A model generated the notes under the pieces. The model was not told the DNA's origin. It made no database searches and worked only from the letters and a program-made list of their open reading frames with translations. From Allomuricauda sp. CP2A (lineage in GTDB: Bacteria; Bacteroidota; Bacteroidia; Flavobacteriales; Flavobacteriaceae), in the NCBI RefSeq assembly GCF_001683915.1, contig NZ_LXTT01000101.1, positions 1 to 64,000 on the forward strand: DNA of 64,000 nucleotides. Reading direction: 5' to 3'. Shown piece after piece: positions 54,984 through 64,000 of the stretch; position 1 is the first letter of the stretch, and every line of letters starts with the position of its first letter. The position numbers and the translations under genes were made by a program.

Positions 54984-55859
54984 TTATCCTCTTCGTTTAA
55001 AATAGCCCAACAATTTCTTCACATAGCTTTCATCCACCCTGCAATTGATTACCCCACAGCCCGATTTGGTAAACGTATCCATAAAATAATTCACTTTGTC
55101 TTTGTGGAATTGGCCATACGCATTCCGTACTTTTTTGGATTGGGTGTTCACCAATTGTAGCGTTCCGGTCTCGGCATCCTGCATTTGTACCATGCCCAGA
55201 TTGGGAATGGATTCTTCGCGTTCATCATAAACCCGTATACCGGTAACATCGTGTTTGTTGCCCACAATACGGAGCGTGTTGTTGTAATCATCTGCAATGA
55301 AATCGGAGAGCACAAAAACAATGGCCTTCTTCTTCATCACGTTGGTAAGGAATTTTAAGGCCTCGGCAATGTTGGTACGACTGCTTTTTGGGCTGAATTC
55401 CAGAAGCTCCCGAATGATTCGGAGGACATGGCTTTTTCCTTTTTTGGGCGGGATGAAAAGTTCAACTTCATCCGAGAACAATATCACACCCACCTTATCA
55501 TTGTTTTGTAGGGCCGAAAAAGCCAGTGTGGCAGAGATTTCGGTAATGATTTCTTTCTTGAACTGATTGGCGGTCCCGAAAAGTTCCGAGCCGCTCACAT
55601 CCACCATCAACATCATGGTAAGCTCCCGTTCCTCCTCAAAAACTTTTACAAAGGGCTCATTGTATCGGGCGGTAACGTTCCAATCGATGCTCCTCACATC
55701 ATCCCCAAATTGATACTGTCGAACTTCACTGAAGGTCATACCTCTTCCCTTAAAGGTAGAGTGGTACTCCCCACCAAAAATATGGTCGGAAAGACGTCGC
55801 GTCTTTATCTCAATTTTACGTACCTTCTTAAGTAGTTCTTTTGTATCCATTGGGTTCAA
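54984..55859 (-). CDS. DUF58 domain protein
   Basis: A 291-residue soluble protein with the DUF58 signature (FSEVRQYQFGDDVRSIDWNV, with R-x-IDWN) and a degenerate VWA-like fold following (MLMVDVSGSELFG). It is the usual partner between MoxR and the membrane VWA proteins and is proposed to link the ATPase to them. It shares the operon; the gap to moxR is 60 bases. Confidence 0.93.
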   Translation of the reverse strand: MNPMDTKELLKKVRKIEIKTRRLSDHIFGGEYHSTFKGRGMTFSEVRQYQFGDDVRSIDWNVTARYNEPFVKVFEEERELTMMLMVDVSGSELFGTANQFKKEIITEISATLAFSALQNNDKVGVILFSDEVELFIPPKKGKSHVLRIIRELLEFSPKSSRTNIAEALKFLTNVMKKKAIVFVLSDFIADDYNNTLRIVGNKHDVTGIRVYDEREESIPNLGMVQMQDAETGTLQLVNTQSKKVRNAYGQFHKDKVNYFMDTFTKSGCGVINCRVDESYVKKLLGYFKRRG

Positions 55860-55919
55860 GGAATAAACTTTCTGGTTGGTTAAAGTATAGGTTTACTTTT
55901 ACCGAGAAACATTGAACCG

Positions 55920-56921
55920 TTACGGTACCTCTACCTCGTTTACAATCTTGTTTATGATTTCTTCTGAAGTAATGTTTTCGGCCTCGGCCTCATAGGTTAT
56001 TCCAATACGGTGCCTTAATACATCGTGGACCACCGCCCTAACATCTTCGGGGACCACATACCCCCTTCTTTTGATGAAGGCATAGCATTTGGAGGCAATG
56101 GCCAAGTTGATGCTTCCCCTTGGAGAGGCACCAAAACTGATCAAGGGTTTTAGGTTTTCCAGATTGTACTTTTCTGGGTATCGGGTGGCAAATACCAAAT
56201 CCAGAATGTATTTTTCAATTTTTTCATCCATATAGACCTCCCGGACCGCTTGTTGCCCACTTAAAATCTGTTTTAGGGTCACAACAGGCTTAACGGGTTC
56301 TGTTGCACCTTTAAGGTTTTGTCTGATGATGAGTTGCTCCTCGTTGAGCTTGGGATAATCAATAACAGTCTTTAGCATAAAACGATCCACTTGTGCTTCG
56401 GGGAGCGGATATGTACCTTCCTGTTCCACTGGGTTCTGGGTGGCCATCACCAAAAATGGGGGTGCCAATTTAAAGGTTTCATCCCCAATGGTCACCTGTT
56501 TTTCCTGCATGGCCTCCAATAAGGCTGATTGTACTTTTGCAGGAGCCCTGTTGATTTCATCCGCTAAAACGAAATTGGCGAAAATAGGTCCCTTTTTGAT
56601 GGAGAAGTCGTTCTCCTTGATGTTGTATATCAAAGTACCGATGACGTCCGCAGGCAAAAGATCGGGTGTAAACTGAATCCGGCTAAAGCTTCCTTTTACC
56701 GCTTTGGCCAGTGTATTGATGGCCAAGGTCTTGGCGAGCCCGGGAACACCTTCCAAAAGAATGTGGCCCTGGCCCAATAGGCCAATGAGCAATCGTTCAA
56801 CCATGTGTGTCTGCCCTACGATGGCCTTGTTCATTTCAACCTTGAGAAGGTCAATAAAAGCGCTTTCCTGGGCAATTTTCTCATTCACAGCACTAATATC
56901 AATAGTAGTGTTTTCTTCCAT
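55920..56921 (-). CDS. MoxR family AAA+ ATPase
   Basis: A 333-residue AAA+ protein with Walker A ILLEGVPGLAKT, Walker B and sensor region VLADEINRAP and a C-terminal lid domain. MoxR ATPases act as chaperones for VWA proteins. It opens the eight-gene Bat operon running to about 47.85 kb on the minus strand. A short divergent spacer separates it from the aldo/keto reductase gene. Confidence 0.94.
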   Translation of the reverse strand: MEENTTIDISAVNEKIAQESAFIDLLKVEMNKAIVGQTHMVERLLIGLLGQGHILLEGVPGLAKTLAINTLAKAVKGSFSRIQFTPDLLPADVIGTLIYNIKENDFSIKKGPIFANFVLADEINRAPAKVQSALLEAMQEKQVTIGDETFKLAPPFLVMATQNPVEQEGTYPLPEAQVDRFMLKTVIDYPKLNEEQLIIRQNLKGATEPVKPVVTLKQILSGQQAVREVYMDEKIEKYILDLVFATRYPEKYNLENLKPLISFGASPRGSINLAIASKCYAFIKRRGYVVPEDVRAVVHDVLRHRIGITYEAEAENITSEEIINKIVNEVEVP

Positions 56922-57079
56922 ATGAAGCTTTATTGTTCGGTGTTAGTGTTGGCGTTTTAGCTAAGGGGTGCAAAATGAAAATTTATTTAAAATTCGCCTG
57001 TTAATTAATGGTTAAAAAAAATGGTAAAGCCCTAGTTTTATGAAGGATTTAAGGGTTTATTTTTATACTTTCACCCTAT

Positions 57080-57955
57080 ATGCAACAGACAGATACGTAT
57101 TCCAGAATTATATCTGGAGCAATGACATGGGGAAGTTGGGGCAAAAAACTTTCCAAAAATGAAATGATCGATTTAATGCACCACTGCATTGCATCTGGAT
57201 TGACCACCTTTGACCATGCCGATATTTACGGAAGCTATTCCACCGAAGCGGATTTTGGTAAAGCTTTCGCTGATAGTGGAATCAAAAGGGCAGATATTCA
57301 ACTGATTTCCAAGTGTGGAATCCAAATGACACGAGGTAGGGACAATCGGTTGAACCATTATCAATATGACAAGGAGTATATCATTTGGTCGGCGGAACAA
57401 TCCTTGAAAAAGCTCAATACCGAATATTTGGATTTGCTGCTTTTGCACAGGCCAAGCCCGTTGATGCATCCTGATGAAATTGCTGGAGCTGTTGACCATC
57501 TAATGGTAAGTGGAAAGATAAATTGGTTTGGGGTATCCAATTTTACACCATCACAAATCGCCATGTTAAACAAAAAGGCCATTCCCGTATCAGGAAATCA
57601 AGTGGAATTTTCATTGACCCATGATGCTCCCATGTACGATGGTACTTTTGATGACTGCATTGCCAACAATCGAATGGCCATGGCCTGGAGCCCATTGGGG
57701 AGCTTGTTCCAAGAAAAAAACAAACAGACGAAGAGAATAAGGAAAACCATGGATCCCTTGATGGAAAAATATGGAGCGGATGAAAGTCAATTGCTCTTGG
57801 CCTGGATATTGAAACATCCAGCCAAAGTTTTTCCTGTGGTAGGGACTACAAATAAAGAACGAATAACCTTGGCCGCGAAGGCCATTGATATGAACATGGA
57901 ACTTCAGGATTGGTTTGCCCTTTTAGTGGCAAGCCAAGGTCATGATGTTCCTTAA
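57080..57955 (+). CDS. Aldo/keto reductase
   Basis: A 291-residue (alpha/beta)8 NADPH-dependent oxidoreductase. The catalytic tetrad is visible: Asp and Tyr in FDHADIYGSYS, Lys in LISKCGIQ and His in LLLLHRPSPL. The sequence is close to the YdhF branch of E. coli. Substrate unknown. It is followed after 14 bases by a YdfG-like SDR, so the two form a small redox operon. Confidence 0.9.
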   Translation: MQQTDTYSRIISGAMTWGSWGKKLSKNEMIDLMHHCIASGLTTFDHADIYGSYSTEADFGKAFADSGIKRADIQLISKCGIQMTRGRDNRLNHYQYDKEYIIWSAEQSLKKLNTEYLDLLLLHRPSPLMHPDEIAGAVDHLMVSGKINWFGVSNFTPSQIAMLNKKAIPVSGNQVEFSLTHDAPMYDGTFDDCIANNRMAMAWSPLGSLFQEKNKQTKRIRKTMDPLMEKYGADESQLLLAWILKHPAKVFPVVGTTNKERITLAAKAIDMNMELQDWFALLVASQGHDVP

Positions 57956-57969
57956 AATTAGAAGTATAT

Positions 57970-58725
57970 ATGAAGGAGAAAAGTGCTTTAATTACTGGGG
58001 CCACCAGTGGAATAGGTAAGGCCACAGCAGAAATTTTTGCTAAACAAGGTTTTAATCTAGTGCTGTGCGGACGCCGGCAAGAACGGTTGGATGCGCTCAA
58101 GGAAACCTTGGGGAAAACTGTAAAAGTGCATACCCTGAGCTTTGATGTCAGGGACAGGGAGGCTGTTTTTTCGGCCATTGAAAGCCTGCCCGAGTCATTT
58201 ACATCAATAGATGTATTGATCAACAATGCCGGGAACGCCCATGGCCTAGATCCAATTGATAAGGGAAACCTGGATGATTGGGATGCCATGCTGGACATTA
58301 ACGTCAAGGGATTGCTGTATGTGACCAAGGCCATATTGCCCCAGATGGTAGAACGTAGGGCAGGGCACATCATCAACATTGGATCCATTGCTGGAAAGGA
58401 AGTGTATCCCAACGGAAATGTGTATTGTGCCAGCAAGTATGCCGTGGACGCCCTAAACCAAGGTATGCGTATTGACCTAAACTCCTACGGAATTAGGGTA
58501 GGGGCCATAAACCCGGGCATGGTGGAGACCGAATTTAGCGATGTGCGATTTAAGGGAGATGCGGATAAGGCCGATAAAGTTTACGATGGACTGCAACCGT
58601 TAACAGCCGAAGATATTGCAGATATCATTCTTTTTGTGGTCACCAGACCCTATCATGTCAACATCGCAGATTTGATGGTGCTGCCCACGGCACAAGCAAA
58701 CTGTACCGTTGTGCATAGGGAGTAA
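57970..58725 (+). CDS. Short-chain dehydrogenase, YdfG-like
   Basis: A 251-residue classical SDR with cofactor motif ITGATSGIGKATAE, NNAGNAHG, Ser in INIGSIAGKEVYP and the Y-x3-K of YCASKYAVDA. The C-terminal half (AINPGMVETEFSDVRF) matches the E. coli YdfG group, NADP-dependent dehydrogenases of L-serine/L-allo-threonine and 3-hydroxy acids. Cotranscribed with the aldo/keto reductase. Confidence 0.88.
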   Translation: MKEKSALITGATSGIGKATAEIFAKQGFNLVLCGRRQERLDALKETLGKTVKVHTLSFDVRDREAVFSAIESLPESFTSIDVLINNAGNAHGLDPIDKGNLDDWDAMLDINVKGLLYVTKAILPQMVERRAGHIINIGSIAGKEVYPNGNVYCASKYAVDALNQGMRIDLNSYGIRVGAINPGMVETEFSDVRFKGDADKADKVYDGLQPLTAEDIADIILFVVTRPYHVNIADLMVLPTAQANCTVVHRE

Positions 58726-58868
58726 CTTTCCAAGGCCTGGGTTAAAAGCTGAAAAATGATAGTGCATCAGTTATGCCATACCTGATGAAATCAGAAAGAA
58801 AAGGGGTTAAATATGATTGAGGCTGTTTTAGCATTGGACCCAATACCCGAAACCCGAATCCTTAAGTT

Positions 58869-60005
58869 ATGATCAACAAACGCCTACTGGTAAAGAATCT
58901 TTTAGCGCATAATGACGAGAACAGCTTTTACGATAAAAAGCGCTTTATTTCCATAGGCGAAAAAGAAGGAAAGGCCAAGTTTTTAAAGCATGTTTGTGCC
59001 CTGGCCAACAGTAATCCCAAGAATAACAGCTTTATTGTCATTGGAGTTGAGGATGCCGATAATGAAATAGTAGGGGTTGACTTTTTTGACGACAGTAAGA
59101 TTCAGAATTTGGTCAACGCTTATCTGGACAATCCACCTATAATCTCCTATGAGAATATTCCATTTCCGCATTTGCCCGAAGGAAAAGTGGTGGGCTTGGT
59201 CACCATTCGGTCCAATGGAAAGGTATGTGCCCTCAGAAAAAACATCTGGAAATATTACGGGGGTGCTGTTTTCTTTAGGGAAGGGAGTATTAGCCTTCCC
59301 AAAGCTTTTGATATTGAGTTGAAGGACATCAACTCAGAAGCCGTGGCCACCATAGAACAACACGCCCGGAACAATATTGAGCTTACTTTGGATGCCGTCA
59401 TCAACTTTATGAACACAAGGCATCCCGATCTTACCATCGACTATAAAGTTTTTAAGGAGCAGTTTGTGGTCTGCTGGGCCGGAAACAAGAAAAAAGTGAA
59501 GAACAAAACCTATTATTCAAGGGTTGATATTGAGCTCATCAATGAACAGGTGAAGCTTTTCTATTCCGCTTTGGATGAGATTACCATTAATTACGATGAT
59601 GATTCGTTCCGTACCTTGGAGTATGTACAATTGGGATTGGGATCACAGCAGCACTATTACCCTTTGGAAGAATTGATAATCACTTTTTCTGAAAACGGCA
59701 AGTATACCATCAACAGTAAATTGGTGTTTGAGCCGCCACAGTATGATAAAAAAACCCTGTACCATGTGTACAATACCAACAATGCACTCCTGCAAAAACT
59801 TGAGAAGAAAATAGTACTCACCCAAGCGGAACAGATTGATCTTACCCATTTGCCGGCCACCTACCTTATCTGTTACCTCAATGGTTTTGAAGAGGCAAAA
59901 GAGCAGATGGACCGCTCCAGACCTATTCTTAAGGCCCATGACAACAATGTGTATCAATCCCTAAAGGAATCGCAACGTATTCTTAGAAAAGTGAGGTACA
60001 ACTAA
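58869..60005 (+). CDS. AlbA_2 (Schlafen-type) domain protein
   Basis: A 378-residue protein with an N-terminal AlbA_2 domain (about 12-160): FISIGEKEGKAKFLKHVCAL, NSFIVIGVED, VVGLVTIRS and the LRKNIWKYYGGAVFFREGS strand. A second, unrecognised region of about 200 residues follows. AlbA_2 domains occur in putative nucleic-acid-binding or NTP-binding regulators and in some defence proteins, with no agreed function. It is a single gene; its stop overlaps the end of the convergent amylosucrase gene by four bases. Confidence 0.78.
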   Translation: MINKRLLVKNLLAHNDENSFYDKKRFISIGEKEGKAKFLKHVCALANSNPKNNSFIVIGVEDADNEIVGVDFFDDSKIQNLVNAYLDNPPIISYENIPFPHLPEGKVVGLVTIRSNGKVCALRKNIWKYYGGAVFFREGSISLPKAFDIELKDINSEAVATIEQHARNNIELTLDAVINFMNTRHPDLTIDYKVFKEQFVVCWAGNKKKVKNKTYYSRVDIELINEQVKLFYSALDEITINYDDDSFRTLEYVQLGLGSQQHYYPLEELIITFSENGKYTINSKLVFEPPQYDKKTLYHVYNTNNALLQKLEKKIVLTQAEQIDLTHLPATYLICYLNGFEEAKEQMDRSRPILKAHDNNVYQSLKESQRILRKVRYN

Positions 60006-61930
60006 GCTCTTTTCAACCAAAGCATTTGGAAGGGCAAAACTTCCAACAGACCACTATTGATTTTTATTTTTTGACCAGAAACCAAATCTTTGGGCTCTCC
60101 TTGGGCAAAATAGCCCAATTTTTTGATCCAACTGGTTTCGATCACCTGCGGATTTTCATCAAAATTGCAAACCACCAAGAGCCCTTTTCTTTTGTCGTTG
60201 CTTCGTTCAAAAACAAGAATGTGGTCATTTCCGGTATGGTATAATAACAAATCATTGTGATCGGCAAAAACAGGGTTTTCTTTTCGGATGCGGATCAACT
60301 TTTGCAGTGTGTGGAAGATTTTGGATTGAGGTAATTCTTTGTTTTTTAGTTGGGAAACAACCCCCCAATCTTGCATAGGCCGGTTGAGCCATCTGCTGTC
60401 CTCCTTTTTGGACTTGTCCTTTAGATAGGAGTAATCGTTCAAGGTGCCAATTTCGTCTCCGGCATAGATCAAAGGAATTCCGCCAAAGGCAAAAGTAATT
60501 CCATGCAGCATAATGATTTTTGCTATGGACTGCTCAATGAGCACTGGGTCTTTTTGAATCAACCCCTTTTCAAGGCCCAATAGCGATGCAGCACTTCCGG
60601 TAATACGCCCATCGCCTGTTTTGGGATTGTACATGAACACCTGCCCCATGGCGGGTGACCAATCCAAGCGTTGGCAATAATAATTCAACAAAAATTTTCG
60701 GTGCATTTCTGGGTTCCAACCCAATTCATGGATCAAATTGTTTTCATAGCCCAAACCAATATCATCATGGCAACGGATGTAGTTGATCCAGGTACAGTCT
60801 TTTGGCTTGGGAGGTACGTGGGTAAGGCTTTTGTAGAGCAACTGGGTCTTTTTGGTAGCAATGGAATTCCATAAAAGTGCCATCAAGGAGGCATTGTAGG
60901 CAACCTCACATTCATTGCCTGCTTTCTGTCCTTCCCCAAAATATGTAACGATGTCTGTGGGAGCTACAATGGCCTCGGCCAAAAGGATTGTCCCTGGAGC
61001 CACCACTTGCAAACACATTCTAAAAAGTGCAATGAGATTGTGTGCCTCTGGAAGATTTTGCGAAATGGTGCCCATTTTTTTCCAAAGGAAGGCCAAGGCA
61101 TCAAAACGAACCACGTCCACGCCCATATTTGTCATCTTCACCAAATTGGCCAACATCTCCATAAATACTTCGGGATTGGTGTAATTAAGGTCCCACTGGT
61201 AACTGTTGAACACGGTCATTACCCATTTGTCCATTTCTGGGATGTAGGTAAAATTTCCGGGAGAGGTTTCTGGGAACACCTCGGGCAGGGTTTTTTCATA
61301 TTCCTTCGGAATAACATCATCCTCAAAGGTGTAATAATATCCCTGGTATTTTTTGTCACCCTTCATGGCTTTTTTGGCCCATGGAAACTCGTTGGAAGTG
61401 TGATTCACCACAAAATCCAACATTAGGAAGATTCCTTGTTTTCGGAACTCCGAGGTCAATTTCAACAAATCTTCCTTGGTGCCGTACTTTTTGTCCACTT
61501 CGTGGTAACTGTTCACGGCATAGCCCCCATCACTTTCTCCTTTGGGCCTTGTGGTAATGGGCATGATGTGCAAAAAATTGACACCGAGCTCTTTTAAGTA
61601 AGGAATTTTTTGCTGTAGCCCTTTTAGATCTTTGTTGAAATGCTCCACGTACAATTGCATGCCCATGAGCTTCTCGGACTGGTACCAATTACCGGCTTGC
61701 AATCGTTCCAAATCTTGTTTTTTTAATGAAGCGGGTCTGGATGCAAATAACTTTGGGAGCTGATTCAGCAATTTGCGAAAAGCTTCGGAATGCTGTTCCT
61801 CGGGATAAAGCGAGAAAAACAATTGTTGAATGAGGCTTAGGTTGGTGGCCAGTCGTAAATCAAAAAGTGCTTCGGGATTCTTCTGTTTGAGCTGGGCGGA
61901 GACCAGTCTATGTAATTCGGCTTGGTTCAT
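60002..61930 (-). CDS. Amylosucrase (GH13_4)
   Basis: A 642-residue glycoside hydrolase family 13 enzyme, close in length to Neisseria amylosucrase. Catalytic residues are visible: nucleophile Asp in VVRFDALAFLW, acid/base Glu in ILLAEAIVAP and stabilising Asp in IRCHDDIG. The long MGTISQNLPEAHNLIAL segment after the nucleophile is characteristic of amylosucrases, which split sucrose and use the glucose to extend an alpha-glucan, releasing fructose. The ATG at 61930 is chosen; the 61 extra upstream codons belong to an overlapping frame of the kinase. No signal peptide, so cytoplasmic. Confidence 0.86.
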   Translation of the reverse strand: MNQAELHRLVSAQLKQKNPEALFDLRLATNLSLIQQLFFSLYPEEQHSEAFRKLLNQLPKLFASRPASLKKQDLERLQAGNWYQSEKLMGMQLYVEHFNKDLKGLQQKIPYLKELGVNFLHIMPITTRPKGESDGGYAVNSYHEVDKKYGTKEDLLKLTSEFRKQGIFLMLDFVVNHTSNEFPWAKKAMKGDKKYQGYYYTFEDDVIPKEYEKTLPEVFPETSPGNFTYIPEMDKWVMTVFNSYQWDLNYTNPEVFMEMLANLVKMTNMGVDVVRFDALAFLWKKMGTISQNLPEAHNLIALFRMCLQVVAPGTILLAEAIVAPTDIVTYFGEGQKAGNECEVAYNASLMALLWNSIATKKTQLLYKSLTHVPPKPKDCTWINYIRCHDDIGLGYENNLIHELGWNPEMHRKFLLNYYCQRLDWSPAMGQVFMYNPKTGDGRITGSAASLLGLEKGLIQKDPVLIEQSIAKIIMLHGITFAFGGIPLIYAGDEIGTLNDYSYLKDKSKKEDSRWLNRPMQDWGVVSQLKNKELPQSKIFHTLQKLIRIRKENPVFADHNDLLLYHTGNDHILVFERSNDKRKGLLVVCNFDENPQVIETSWIKKLGYFAQGEPKDLVSGQKIKINSGLLEVLPFQMLWLKRA

Positions 61931-61931
61931 T

Positions 61932-62876
61932 TTATTTTTCCAACTGGTCTTTGGTGGGCAGGGACGGGATTGCCCCATAATTGGTAGTGGTAATGGCACC
62001 CGCCTTATTGGCCATGGCCACCATCTTTTCGAGCAGATCATGATTTTCAAAAACGGGATCAAAGTTGCCCAGATCGGAGATTTGGTAGAGCAAACATCCA
62101 ATAAAGGCATCACCTGCTCCGGTAGTGTCCACTGGTTTGACGGCTATACTGGGAATTATCTTTTTTGAACCGTTTACACTTAACAAAGTGCCCTCTCCGC
62201 CCATGGTCACCGTAATGATTTTGGCACCCATGCCGTGAAAAACATTACAAGCTTCATTAATGTCGTTCTTCCCTGAAAGTAATTCTGCCTCCTCCAAACT
62301 GAACTTGCACAAATGGGATTTTTCAATAAAGGGAATACATTTTTTAATGAATTGCTCCTTATTTTCTTTCCAGAGGTCGCTTCTAAAATTGGGGTCAAAA
62401 CTGATGAGCATTTCTTTGGTGAGTCCATCAAAAAGATACTTTCCGTATGCTTTTTCCAAAGAACCTCCCAGCAATGCTGTTGCGGCTCCCAAGTGCAAAA
62501 TATTGCCTTTAAGGCTTTTTCGTAAATTAGGGTCGTATTCCAGTTCTTTGTCCGCTCCCCTGCTGAACACAAAATCCCGCTCCCCATCCTCTGCCAGGGA
62601 AACAAAGGCCAAAGTGGTAAAGGTTTTGGACAGTTGTGCCATGGAGATGTCAACACCTTCGGCTTTGAGCACATCCAACAAAAAACGTCCAAAAGGGTCA
62701 TTGCCTACACAGCCCAAGAAAATACTTTTTCCGCCAAGTTTGGATATGGCACAGGCCACATTGGCCGGGGCACCGCCCGCTTTTTTAGTGAATTCGGTAG
62801 CTTTGGATAGGTCGCTTCCTTGCTTTTCCGCAACAAAATCTATCAATAATTCACCAACGCAGAATACCTTTTTCAT
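61932..62876 (-). CDS. PfkB family fructokinase
   Basis: A 314-residue kinase with FTKKAGGAPANVACAI and PVDTTGAGDAFIG (catalytic Asp). The ATG at 62876 (MKKVFCVGELLIDF) is used; the 76-codon upstream extension is not protein-like for the family. It stops one base before the amylosucrase ATG, so the pair is cotranscribed and probably phosphorylates the fructose released from sucrose. Confidence 0.9.
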   Translation of the reverse strand: MKKVFCVGELLIDFVAEKQGSDLSKATEFTKKAGGAPANVACAISKLGGKSIFLGCVGNDPFGRFLLDVLKAEGVDISMAQLSKTFTTLAFVSLAEDGERDFVFSRGADKELEYDPNLRKSLKGNILHLGAATALLGGSLEKAYGKYLFDGLTKEMLISFDPNFRSDLWKENKEQFIKKCIPFIEKSHLCKFSLEEAELLSGKNDINEACNVFHGMGAKIITVTMGGEGTLLSVNGSKKIIPSIAVKPVDTTGAGDAFIGCLLYQISDLGNFDPVFENHDLLEKMVAMANKAGAITTTNYGAIPSLPTKDQLEK

Positions 62877-63033
62877 TTTTGTAATGCAATAACCTAAGGT
62901 ACATAGAAAATTGTTCGTTGACCAAAAAAGATGTAAGCTTTTGGAAGAATCCTGTTGTTGGAGTTGGCAAAACTTTAAGCGTAATTTCTTATCAATGGGT
63001 CGTTTTGTCCGTATTTTTGTAAAAAATTTTTCT

Positions 63034-63759
63034 ATGCGAACATTGGTTGTGGGGGACATCCATTCTGGATTAAAAGCATTGGAGCAACTTATTGTAAAAG
63101 CCAATGTAACCCCAAAAGACCGCCTTATTTTTTTGGGGGATTACGTGGATGCTTGGAGTACCGCCGTAGAAACCGTTGACTTTTTAATCGACCTGCAAAA
63201 GGAATTTAACTGTACCTTTATTAGAGGCAATCATGATGAGCTTTGCAGGGATTGGTTGTTGACCAGAAGGGAAAATCCGCAGTGGTTGGCCCATGGAGGT
63301 GTGGCCACCCGGGATTCGTATTTGAGGGACAACAGGGATGATTGGAGTTCCCATCTTGATTTTTACGCACAATTGAAGAACTACTATCTCGCAGATGACA
63401 ATCGATTGTATCTGCATGCCGGGTACACGAATTTAAAGGGGATAGATTATGAATATTTTGATCAATCGTTCTATTGGGACAGGACGTTGTGGGAGTTGGC
63501 CACTGCCATTGATTCCAATTTAAAGCCAGAGGACCCAAAGTTTCCCAAAAGGTTGACCCACTACAAAGAAGTTTTCATTGGCCATACTCCTTTGTCCAAG
63601 GAAGAGGTGGTTCCGCCACAAAAAGCTGCCAACGTATGGAATGTGGACACAGGAGCTGCTTTTAGGGGAGGGCTGACCATGATGGATGCGCAGACCAAGG
63701 AGTTTTGGCAAAGTAACCCGGTCCACACCTTTTATCCCGGGGAGCAGGGCAGAAATTAA
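63034..63759 (+). CDS. Calcineurin-like metallophosphatase (PPP family)
   Basis: A 241-residue phosphoesterase with the full motif series: VVGDIHSGLKAL, FLGDYVDAWST, FIRGNHDELC and IGHTPLSKEE. These supply the Asp, His and Asn residues holding two metals. Bacterial PPP members dephosphorylate proteins or small nucleotides such as Ap4A; the substrate is unknown here. The ATG at 63034 starts at the first strand; the earlier in-frame start at 62911 would add 41 residues through the promoter region. A TATTTTTG box (63012-63019) precedes it. Divergent from the fructokinase gene. Confidence 0.87.
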   Translation: MRTLVVGDIHSGLKALEQLIVKANVTPKDRLIFLGDYVDAWSTAVETVDFLIDLQKEFNCTFIRGNHDELCRDWLLTRRENPQWLAHGGVATRDSYLRDNRDDWSSHLDFYAQLKNYYLADDNRLYLHAGYTNLKGIDYEYFDQSFYWDRTLWELATAIDSNLKPEDPKFPKRLTHYKEVFIGHTPLSKEEVVPPQKAANVWNVDTGAAFRGGLTMMDAQTKEFWQSNPVHTFYPGEQGRN

Positions 63760-63814
63760 GGTGCCCAAACCCCAGATTTCAAAAAAACCTTGATTAAAAA
63801 CTAAAAAATACGAT

Positions 63815-64000
63815 ATGTCAATAAAAAATATACGGTTGGAAGTAATGCAAGCCATCGAACCAAAAGTTGAAGGGTTTATGGATTCATTTTTGATTCCAAC
63901 AGAAAAAATATGGCAACCCACAGATTTTTTGCCCGATTCACAAAGTGATGATTTCTATGATCAAATAGAGCAGATTCGTGGAGAGGCCAAAGAATTGGGC
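63815..64000 (+). CDS. Acyl-ACP desaturase, 5' part (cut by window end)
   Basis: The first 62 codons of a plant-type acyl-ACP desaturase: MSIKNIRLEVMQAIEPKVEG then IPTEKIWQPTDFLPDSQSD. It introduces a double bond into acyl-ACP using a di-iron centre, whose E-x2-H motifs lie beyond the window. Members of this family in Flavobacteriaceae start exactly this way. The gene continues past 64000. Confidence 0.8.
   Translation, partial: MSIKNIRLEVMQAIEPKVEGFMDSFLIPTEKIWQPTDFLPDSQSDDFYDQIEQIRGEAKELG

Noticed and set aside
61930..63104. Long N-terminal extensions of the amylosucrase (to 62113) and fructokinase (to 63104)
   Set aside because: The first runs inside the kinase gene in another frame, and the second crosses the divergent promoter region. 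Neither is like the families.

Overview
The window reads as chromosomal DNA from a marine-type member of the Flavobacteriaceae (Bacteroidota), probably close to Muricauda/Allomuricauda. This placement rests on protein similarity recalled by eye, not on a search. Supporting signs are a textbook Bacteroidota promoter (TTTG, 19 nt, TANNTTTG) in front of an OmpA-like gene, weak Shine-Dalgarno signals, a complete MoxR/Bat aerotolerance operon, a long 632-residue PurF, an IPExxxVDY-family protein beside pyruvate kinase, and an OmpA protein with thrombospondin type 3 repeats. No phage, transposase, CRISPR array or rRNA operon is visible.

Layout. 1-7.7 kb is a loosely packed accessory stretch: enoyl-CoA hydratase, a MATE exporter, an epimerase sitting inside a duplicated and partly decayed GNAT-MATE locus, a universal stress protein, tRNA-Ala, a nucleotidyltransferase-HEPN fusion and an SDR. 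7.7-16.3 kb carries the two subunits of an AddAB-type recombination nuclease separated by an OmpA protein and Kbl. 16.4-17.7 kb has superoxide dismutase followed by three tandem small-RNA-like units. 17.7-26.4 kb is housekeeping: purF, a PfkB kinase, RNase H, purN on the minus strand, then acpP, fabF, rnc, an IPExxxVDY protein and pyk on the plus strand. 26.4-34.5 kb is mixed: a LOV-like PAS protein, an AraC regulator, an AhpD-like protein, a TetR regulator, DinB, CYTH, YhhN, a serine hydrolase and an M20 amidase.

34.4-41.4 kb is a tripartite RND efflux operon framed by a GbsR/MarR-like regulator at its 5' end and a TetR regulator at its 3' end. 41.5-47.8 kb holds pheS, a ceramidase-like membrane hydrolase and a beta-carbonic anhydrase between two SulP anion transporters, which looks like a bicarbonate-handling module. 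47.8-56.9 kb is the MoxR-DUF58-BatD-like-BatA-BatB-BatC-BatD-BatE operon. 57-64 kb has an aldo/keto reductase, a YdfG-like SDR, an AlbA_2 protein, an amylosucrase plus fructokinase pair for sucrose, a metallophosphatase and the start of an acyl-ACP desaturase.

The most notable items beyond ordinary genes are the triplicated RNA-like element after purF, the GNAT-MATE duplication scar around the epimerase, two paired-hairpin REP-like elements with GTCA/TGAC ends, and several very small unannotated-looking genes.
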